From Streptomyces sp. NBS 14/10 (lineage in GTDB: Bacteria > Actinomycetota > Actinomycetes > Streptomycetales > Streptomycetaceae), in NCBI RefSeq assembly GCF_002224125.1, contig NZ_NCSM01000002.1:1-64000 (forward strand): a DNA stretch of 64,000 nucleotides, in the 5' to 3' direction. The position numbers were made by a program, and so were the translations under genes. How positions within the stretch are numbered: position 1 is the first letter of the stretch; each line of letters starts with the position of its first letter. The notes below the pieces were generated by a model. The model had not been told where the DNA came from, searched no databases, and saw only the letters and a program-made list of their open reading frames with translations. Below, in pieces: positions 61,401 through 64,000 of the stretch.

Positions 61401-64000
61401 GGCGTTCCTGCCGCTGCACGTGGCCTCGTTCCGTACGAACGGCCCGCTGACAGGGAGTTCGACGGCCCGGGTGCGGCGCTCCTCGGTGAGCCGGCGCGGT
61501 GAACTCGTCCGGCTCTCCGTGGACTTCTTCGACGAGACCGGCCGACAGGTGGCCGAGATGTCCGGGCTGTCCAGCAAGGCCGTACGGACCGCCGCCCCGG
61601 CCGCCGTGTCCGGTGCCGGGCCTGCCGCCGAGCCGGAACCGCGGCCCGGCGCGGCCGACGGAGTCCGGGACCGGCTGCGCCGGCTGGTGGCCCGTCACCT
61701 GGGCCGCGAGCCCGGGGCGATCCCGGTCGACGCCGGGTACTACGAGCTCGGGATCGACTCCGTGCAGGTGCTGGAACTGGCCGACGAGCTGCACCGCGAG
61801 GTGGGCCGGGAGCTGGACCCGACGCTCCTCTTCGAATACACCACCATCCGTGAGCTGGCCGCCCACCTCGCCGAGCGGTATCCGGACGCGTTCGTACCGC
61901 TCGACGCACCGGCACCGGCCGAGAGCCCCGCACCGGTCCGGCCCGGACTGCCGAGCGGGCTGAGCCGGATCGAGGCGGCCACGCACATCCCGCCCGCCCC
62001 CGCCCAAACCGGCCTCACAGCGGACGAGCTCGACCGTCTGATCGCCGCCCGGGTACTGGCCCGGCTACGCGAGTCCGGCGCGTTCGCAGAGGGCCGTGGC
62101 GAGTCGCTGACCGGGCTGGCAGACCGGCTGTCCGTCGTGGACAAGTACCGGCGCTGGCTGGAGGAGGCCGCCCGGCTGCTCGACGCCGCGGGCCTGGCAC
62201 GGCTGCGCGACGGCGTCCTGGAGCCGAGCGCCGGGCCGGCGGCCGGCGGCCCCACGTGGGAGGAGGCGCGCGAGCGCTTCGCCGCCGACCCCTACTGGGA
62301 CGCGCAGCTCTCCCTGGTGGGCGAGTGCGTGGACCGGCTGCCCGACATCCTGTCCGGCGCGCTGCCCGCCACCGACGTGCTGTTCCCCGGCGGCTCCATG
62401 GCCAAGCTCACCGCGGTCTACCAGGGCAACCCGGTCGCGGACCGGCTCAACGAGGTGGTGGCCGAGGCGGCCGCGGCGGCGGTGCGCGACCGCCTGGCCG
62501 AAGACCCCTCCGCGACGGTCCGGTTGGCCGAGGTGGGCGCCGGCACCGGGGGCACGACCGCCGTGGTCCTGCCCCGGCTCGACACACACGCCGAGCGGCT
62601 CGAGTACTGGTACACCGACCTCTCCCCGGCCTTCCTGGACCAGGCCGAGCGCCGCTTCGGGGCCGGACGTCCGTATCTGCGCTACGGCCGGTGGAACGTG
62701 GAGCAGCCGGACGCGGGCGAGCGGCTGACCGGCGGCGGCTGCGATGTGATCGTGGCGACCAACGTGCTGCACGCCACCCGGGACATCCGGCTGGTCCTGC
62801 GCAACCTGGCCGCCGCGCTGCGCCCGGGCGGGGTCCTGGTGATCAACGAGATCACCCGCAAGTCCGCGGCCCTGACGCTGACGTTCGGGCTGCTCGACGG
62901 CTGGTGGCTGTACGACGACGAGGAGGTCCGCACCCCCGGGGCGCCCATCCTCACCGGCGCCCGCTGGGAGGAGGTGCTGGGCGACAGCGGCTTCGGGGCG
63001 GTGTGGCGGCCCGTCGCGGCGCCGGACGCGTTCGGCGAGGTGTTCGCCGCGCAGCGGCCGGTCGAGGTCCCGGCGCCTGCCGGTACCCGGCTGCTGGCCC
63101 GCGAGTGGGAGCCGGCACCGGCCACCGAGGGCCGGCGCCCCACAGCGGTGGCGGTGCTCGGCGCCGGGCCCGCGGCCCGTCGGCTCGCCGAGGCCCTGCC
63201 CGACGCGACGTCGGTCGCCTCGGCGGCGGACCTGGACGACCGCTTCGACGCGCTGGTCGACCTGGGCGGACTGGCACTCGACGCATGGCTGCCGGCCGTG
63301 CAGCGGATGGCCGGGCGCGAGGCCCTGCTGCTCGGTGTGGGCTCGGGCGATGCCCGGTCCGGGCTCTACCGGATGCTGCAGAGCGAGTACGGCCGCGTCA
63401 GGTCCCGCTATCTGGAAACGGATCCCGCGGACCCCGAGCTGCCCGGCCTGGTCGCCCGGGAGCTGGCCGACGGGGGCGAGGACGCCGAGGTCAGCTACCT
63501 GGACGGGGTGCGGCACCGGGCCCGCCTCGCCGAACTGCCGGTCGGCACCGGCGCCCCGGTCCGCTTCCCGGCCGACGAGGCGCTGCTGATCACCGGCGGC
63601 ACCCGGGGCATCGGCCTGGCGCTCGCCCGCCACGCAGTGGATCGGTGGGGGGCCCGCACCCTGGTGCTCACCGGCCGCGAGCAACTGCCCCCGCGCGAGG
63701 AGTGGGACCGCCACGGTCCGGACACGGCGCTCGGCCGAAAGCTGCGCGGGCTGCGGGAGCTGGAGCGGGACGGGGTTCGGCTCCGGGTGCTGTCGCTGCC
63801 CCTGGGCGAGGACCCGGCCGCCGTGTGCGAGGCGGTGGCCGGGGTCCGGCGGGAGCTGGGCCCGATCGGCGGGGTGCTGCACGCCGCCGGTCTGGTGGAC
63901 CGGGAGAACCTGGCGTTCGTCGGCAAGCCGGTCGAGGCGGTGCGCGCGGTGCTGGCGCCGAAGACGGCCGGTCTGGACGCGCTGGTGGACGCGGTGGCGG
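46450..64000 (+). CDS. Giant hybrid trans-AT PKS/NRPS (partial, runs off the window)
   Basis: Open without a stop from ATG 46450 (AAAGG five bases ahead) to 64000, at least 5,850 codons; motif positions below all agree with one frame. Module A: KS (Cys197, His332, His377), serine-less ACP-like insert, KR, C-methyltransferase (GAGTGATT near 1380), ACP Ser1621. Module B: C (HHIVFDG 1819-1825), A with code D-I-L-Q-L-G-M-I-W-K (glycine), PCP Ser2665. Module C: KS Cys2921, DH (DHVVGEERVLP; LLDGALQ), KR, ACP Ser4105. Module D: KS Cys4373, DH-like (HRVQGRSLLP but no catalytic Asp), ACP Ser5104, then MT (GAGTGGTT near 5362) and KR that is cut by the edge. No AT anywhere. It would add a beta-hydroxy-alpha-(di)methyl unit, glycine and then dienyl/methylated units, as OzmH does in oxazolomycin. 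Confidence 0.95.
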   Translation, partial: MDDKRALLLKLLASVQERAAPGATAEREDIAVIGLAGRYPSARTPDELWSNVVEGRNCVREVPADRWRIDEHYHPDGQGGRSYSKWGGWLEDVDKFDPLLFQISPSDAEEMDPQERLFLETVWATIEDAGYRPRGLGAGNPVGVFAGVMNNDYEWLAGESSAFGVHTNARSAHWSIANRVSYVLDLRGPSLTVDSACSASLTAVHLACESLRRGECRVAVAGGVNLILHPMHLRMLADRQMISHGDQCRSFGADADGFVDGEGVGAVLLKPLSAAEADGDRIYAVLKGSAINAGGRTSGYTVPNPTAQAEVIRAAMRRGQVDPRTVTYVEAHGTGTPLGDPIEIAGLREAFRDESGAVSGAGGGGCAIGSLKSNIGHLESAAGIAALAKVLMQLKHGVLPPSLHSAELNPDIDLSKTPFRVQQEAEPWARPVLRDRDGREVEFPRRAGISSFGGGGANAHLVVEEYRDSRPRTRDGGDAELIVLSALTEERLRAYAGELADFLGRRSTTGASLTSTTGASLTECARTAAEVLRVRPEDLDPDLDLVDHGFGAAELVALSERLGLDHTVSGEMSLRDLAGEAGDGPAPALADVAHTLRVGREELDVRLAFPATGLDRLRELLRAVAAGEAADVELNDASRTRRSQDGDAGDRLARALAEGDLRTAARLWTEGAPADWPDTGARRIGLPTYPFARKRYWIPLPAGHVGPAPAPAPVLARATGRTTTEALRHPEPAPTDRPPVPPNGPELGYYEPIWCPEDQTAPVPPAAEPHRVAVLTPGEPDDLARALLRHHPGARLFRLDRDDPAALLAEPVGHLYHLGGTRLPDTSDGGLRDGVLALFRTGVTQGRLTVVTAGAHEDNPYAAGILGFAQVMAAECPGLDITCVDVSDTDPEQALAAVLAEPPHPAGRAVLVRAGHRHVRRLVAAPLPAPERSPYRTGGTYLVVGGTGGIGQALSLDLASRHGANLVWLSRGEPGPEQQETARRVREAGGRLLHLRADVADPAALREAVAETKQRFGALHGVFHAAMTFNTSTIAELTEPELRAAIAAKVDGSLALAAAVAGEPLDFLAFFSSVGSYVSAAGNAAYVAASTFQDAYGRLLATERPYPVRVINWGYWGRTGSGAQPGLQQIFQKTGVAEFSVREGLDALERVLAGSLVQVMPIRADRRVLEAMGLRRSALAERIGRPATAGAGADAVVAGYERLTALCESVLLGVYQRMGALLRPGERHTVSGLADRLGIVPKYHRLHSALLNILADAGHLTVRGDEVEVASAPDESDPHRWDGEFDRIAADHPDIAATVTLTRLFLRSYPEVLRGEVVATEIMFPGGSMELVQDFYRGNPLTDSFNELVARAVAEHARAALPALGAGQRLRLVEFGAGTGATTDRVLPVLSAHADRVEYVFTDISPEFLDSAERRFGARYPFTRFRTLNLELGLAGQGFEPGSVDVVVATNVVHATSDLRATLRKARELLRPGGWLVLNELTAIRAGITVTGGVLDGWWAFADGELRIKDAPLAHPGTWQRLLVEEGFTDTLVLDRGPRLGQHVIVGENAARPAPATAPAVSAAAAAAVRPVSADATVADPDPDPDPAPLLPRLAVIFEAALKLDQPLDPDRPLSEYGFDSLSGTRIAGVIEEDLGVRVRLGDLLQHPTLRGLADHLAEKGVNGAGPAAAPPAPEEPAHRQEPVEPVSFPLSVGQRALSVIERTAPGNYAYNLPLAFWLDPDVDVAALRAALRSMVDRHPQLRARVVGEQQVVAAADPGGELAFTERRLDTSSTGDLDAVREAARACVREPFDLAAGPLLRATLFGLADGRHVLLLTFHHIVFDGVSIPVFLRELSAFYRQSPPAGAPKATFADFVREQQDLLASERGERLRAYWLRQLAGELPAPRLPLDRPRPVVPSYRGASLEGRLEAGPIEAAGRLADDEGTSLFCVLLAAYVTLLHGYAPGDRVLVGTPVAGRPSPQYADVLGYFMNMVVLKHDLDPEQDFRTLLRGVRDTVLEALEHSDYPLLTLAQELRAPGRLFDTAFYFQNWVKDGGDTAPVAGVFPGVHQEGEFDITLEVVEEPEGARYCLKYNPDLFDEDTVRRLGERFAQLLDAALAEPGAPLDRLTRRAGGERARADQAPLAGRRAVHDGRTLPQLLAEQARRTPDAVAVSDPDTELTYRQLMERVERLAGRLRRRGVAPGRTVGVLVHRSHDMLVALLGVLAAGGAYVPLDPDYPAERLRYMAEDAGLRLLVTQSSARADLGAEVVLLDEPGDDPSLAVDGRPAQSAATPDDPAYVIYTSGSTGRPKGVEVPHRALTNLLLSMAEEPGLTADDHLLALTTVCFDIAGLELFLPLITGGRVEIVPTHIARDGVLLRRLLEAGRATVVQATPATWKMLLAAGWRGNSGLKVLCGGEALDQDTAQELLARAGQVWNMFGPTETTIWSTVCRLAPGDRVTIGHPIDNTQLHVLDTHGRPVPAGVPGELYIGGTGLATGYLGRPELTAQRFVTMAGDRRYRTGDLVRTLPDGRVEYLGRLDAQVKVRGFRVEPGEVESVLRGRPGVREAVVVARRVGGENVLYGFLVLEDGATVPPRDALAEHLPAHLVPDALVALASLPQTLNGKVDRGRLTDLPLDELRGTSAPERPAVAVGTGELAGMIADILGIDVSQVRPDAPLGELGMNSVSFTALSTRIGERYGIEVLPTLFYRFPTLTAVAAHLAGGGAADPAAYDSGAYDTGADVRADAGRAGVAESTVRPAPERSAPGLSAPGRPGGAGDIAIVGMAGRLPGSADLAEFWDHLEQGRDLVGEIPADRWDWRAHAGESRSRWGGFLTDVDRFDAAFFSVSPREAELMDPQQRLLLEVVWSAIEDAGYRASDLAGKRVGVFIGTTNSDYPEVQRAAGRAVDAHTLTGAAQSIIPNRISYLLDLRGPSVAVDTACSSSLTAVHQAVAALRDGSCDLAIAGGVSLILDPGLYAALSQGEMLSEDGRCKAFDAAANGYVRGEGVGVVVLRDHAAARRDGDPVAAVIKATAVGHGGRTTSLTSPNPNAQTELLVEAYRAAGIDPRTVGYIEAHGTGTALGDPIEFGALKQAFAELYGGAEPGAEPGAEAGGPRCGIGSVKTNIGHLEAAAGIAGLLKVVLALRHRTLPASLHFHEPNPYLELSGSPFEIVDSTRSWPAPVAADGTALPRRAGVSSFGFGGANAHVVIEEAEPASGSADSAEQQLFVLSARNERALREQARRLAAFVRAERPAVADVAHTLRCGREPMEHRLAFVARGRAELLDHLDAHAGGRTQPGALTGRVPAGPRRDATSRGAAWREYVRALCAERDLESLAQLWAEGADLSWSGMPPSRRIGLPAYPFERTRHWVESTAGSGRAALLDENVSTFGESAFAKRLTGAEFFLADHVVGEERVLPGVVYLEMARLAGERAHGAARVRRIDDVVWAAPVALAPGQCHDLRVAVAPSGAFDIAGEHPHARGTLVFEPAGEAGAAAERIDLAAVRSRCSRTRSRQEAYDYFESLGFRYGPSFRVIEELALDETEALARLRRPDVGDHRFHPSLLDGALQTAGWLVSGSVPHLPYSIGSVALRAELPEVCYAHVTVVRRRADGQVFDIALTAEDGTVVARIERFTLRAVSRPESGVHAFEPVWREPDGKKADTGAEVELLAVVDTGDGRAAELRGELLRLAPGLSVRVGDPGDPGAASHLVHLAPRGGLDEALRGGFHTALEVCRARIAGRGGPLRYLYVHGDEPGAAGAAHAALDGFARSIGQEHPGIRMTVLAHTGAASASAADLARLVLAELRGGEPELRVDGAGRTVRGWRPLTLPAAGASPLARDGAHIVTGGSGKLGRLVAHRIARHPGAGVVLVGRSEPPEDTPEGWLYLQADVGVRDDVERVVREARRRFGRVAGIVHAAGALRDSLALHKSGADADAVLAPKVRGLVLLDEATRRDQLDYFVAFGSTAAVFGNVGQTDYAFANSFLAHYLERRQPGRGLAVDWSLWRDGGMTIDAEARQAMRRAFGMEPLPTEAALDALEGALASGASHVLLTAGDRGRIEEALRREPVDPAPRTAVETAPALPEQPTGDLRGPAEEFLRGLLAAELKMAADDIAADESFEHYGIDSLLVLSLTRELERHFGPLSKTLFFEYLTVAELAEFLVEQHGETLREVVGPGRQDEHRPSAVANAAVPASAVPAVAVPVATATARVEPAPAPVPAPTPAEDEIVIVGVAGRYPQADDLGQFWRNLREGRDCVEEVPEDRWDHDRFYDPDRDAPGKTYAKWGGWLSDVTSFDPMFFRMSQVEAEHIDPQERLFLQTVWHLLEDAGTSRAALSRVRTGVFVGLMYGHYQLYGVDEALRGVGAATSSSYASVANRVSYFFDFDGPSIALDTMCSSSLTALHLACQAIRDGDCEAAVAGGVNVSSHPVKYLQLAKGGFLSSDGRCRSFGAGGDGYVPAEGVGAVLLKRRSAAEADGDRILAVIRSTAVNHGGAGKGFSVPNPKAQGVLIGQALDRAGLAPADLDYLEAHGTGTSLGDPVEITGLLRGFQGHDLDGVRIPLGSVKSNIGHAESAAGIAALTKVLLQLRHRELVPSLHAERLNPNLDLDATPFRVQRELTEWTPRVDPAGRPLPRTAGISAFGAGGSNAHVILEEYVSSSPSPEEAPPPYVCVLSARDEERLAEHTARTAEYLRGEGRHAHPAALARTLQTREPLARRLAVVFADVEDLAGELERHLSGGSPRVLTGTAARSAAPPANRTAHELAAAWVRGAKVEWPGGGPRIPLPGYPFSRERCWLPAADAVRTPAPAADAIRTPAPARDRDLRGEVLLSADTPVIAGHRVQGRSLLPALGYFDLVAGVFRDHGHPLGELTFRDLTALRPLDVTDGPVTVEIRGTVSGSGRWQVTVADGEPYARAEVELTGAAPFADRLSLSRPQGAPRTLAEIYRRDGGNGQQYSGAARAEGLLWTDPEQLVAELTAAPGDHLVHPALLLGGAVAAGSLLDTGGQAFLPLHVASFRTNGPLTGSSTARVRRSSVSRRGELVRLSVDFFDETGRQVAEMSGLSSKAVRTAAPAAVSGAGPAAEPEPRPGAADGVRDRLRRLVARHLGREPGAIPVDAGYYELGIDSVQVLELADELHREVGRELDPTLLFEYTTIRELAAHLAERYPDAFVPLDAPAPAESPAPVRPGLPSGLSRIEAATHIPPAPAQTGLTADELDRLIAARVLARLRESGAFAEGRGESLTGLADRLSVVDKYRRWLEEAARLLDAAGLARLRDGVLEPSAGPAAGGPTWEEARERFAADPYWDAQLSLVGECVDRLPDILSGALPATDVLFPGGSMAKLTAVYQGNPVADRLNEVVAEAAAAAVRDRLAEDPSATVRLAEVGAGTGGTTAVVLPRLDTHAERLEYWYTDLSPAFLDQAERRFGAGRPYLRYGRWNVEQPDAGERLTGGGCDVIVATNVLHATRDIRLVLRNLAAALRPGGVLVINEITRKSAALTLTFGLLDGWWLYDDEEVRTPGAPILTGARWEEVLGDSGFGAVWRPVAAPDAFGEVFAAQRPVEVPAPAGTRLLAREWEPAPATEGRRPTAVAVLGAGPAARRLAEALPDATSVASAADLDDRFDALVDLGGLALDAWLPAVQRMAGREALLLGVGSGDARSGLYRMLQSEYGRVRSRYLETDPADPELPGLVARELADGGEDAEVSYLDGVRHRARLAELPVGTGAPVRFPADEALLITGGTRGIGLALARHAVDRWGARTLVLTGREQLPPREEWDRHGPDTALGRKLRGLRELERDGVRLRVLSLPLGEDPAAVCEAVAGVRRELGPIGGVLHAAGLVDRENLAFVGKPVEAVRAVLAPKTAGLDALVDAVA
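47967..48014 (+). repeat. 24-bp tandem duplication in the KS linker
   Basis: Two head-to-tail 24-bp copies (47967-47990, 47991-48014) differing at one base, coding twice for STTGASLT. It sits exactly at the junction between the KS linker and the ACP-like insert. Confidence 0.9.
48015..48220 (+). other. Serine-less ACP-like insert between KS and KR
   Basis: Residues about 522-590 read like a carrier domain (CARTAAEVLRVRPEDLDPD, then VDHGFGAAELVALSERL), but the GxDS site is GFGAA: Ser is replaced by Ala, so it cannot carry phosphopantetheine. The usual LADVAHTLRVGRE linker resumes after it. Confidence 0.75.
55690..55725 (+). repeat. Three 12-bp in-frame repeats inside KS of module C
   Basis: GGC GCG GAG CCG repeated three times with small changes, coding GAEP-GAEP-GAEA in the loop before the KS histidine motif TNIGH. 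A surface-loop expansion. Confidence 0.85.
60781..60840 (+). repeat. 30-bp tandem duplication in the KS-DH linker of module D
   Basis: Two 30-bp copies coding DAVRTPAPAA and DAIRTPAPAR, between the PFSRERCW linker end and the DH-like domain. Confidence 0.88.

Noticed and set aside
49675..63882. Four long minus-strand frames (49675-54207, 54238-57744, 57889-62007, 62065-63882)
   Set aside because: They lie opposite the giant PKS/NRPS gene, whose frame holds all catalytic motifs. No recognisable protein features in the antisense products.

Overview
High-GC, GC3-biased coding, Streptomyces-type gene families (LacI-controlled sugar uptake without its own ATPase, cysteine-free ribosomal proteins, giant assembly-line genes) and GGAGG ribosome sites indicate a Streptomyces or close relative. 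No RNA gene, insertion sequence or CRISPR array was found.

Layout. 1-6.2 kb: ordinary chromosomal genes (sirtuin, MDR oxidoreductase, ankyrin/DUF1963 protein, methyltransferase, YiaA/B membrane protein, RibD/DHFR-fold reductase). 6.2-16.5 kb: a glycan-use island: a large secreted clan GH-A glycosidase diverging from a LacI repressor, a sugar ABC importer (binding protein plus two permeases) and a cytosolic GH63-like glycosidase; four near-identical 12-bp palindromes lie between the divergent genes. 16.6-18.2 kb: L33 and a frameshifted L31 of the cysteine-free type, a pirin and a small unknown protein.

18.3-64 kb: a hybrid PKS/NRPS cluster without any intact acyltransferase domain (trans-AT, 'AT-less'), running past the right edge. 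Leftward genes: six coupled genes resembling the FkbG-K methoxymalonyl-ACP pathway plus an added KAS III-like enzyme, then a three-module PKS, a glycine NRPS, a PP-loop ATPase and a stand-alone KS-(dead AT)-ACP. Rightward from a shared 655-bp promoter region: one open frame from 46450 to the window end (at least 5,850 codons) with KS-KR-MT-ACP, C-A(Gly)-PCP, KS-DH-KR-ACP and KS-DH*-ACP-MT-KR.

How it works together. Read as glycine NRPS -> KS-ACP -> three reducing modules (last one methylating) -> KS-KR-MT-ACP -> glycine -> further modules, the line predicts N-formyl- (or N-acyl-) glycyl-acetyl cyclised to an oxazole with a 5-CH2 arm, a methylated triene, a beta-hydroxy-alpha-(di)methyl acyl group, then a glycyl amide. 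This is the left half of oxazolomycin/inthomycin, and the methoxymalonyl-ACP genes fit its methoxy group. I therefore call it an oxazolomycin-type cluster (inference from domain logic and memory of the family, no database search). The trans-acting AT, the rest of the line, release enzyme and regulators must lie beyond 64000. The least explained parts are two vestigial ATs, a serine-less ACP inside a KS linker, an unassigned stretch between C and A of the glycine loading NRPS, and the KAS III-like protein.
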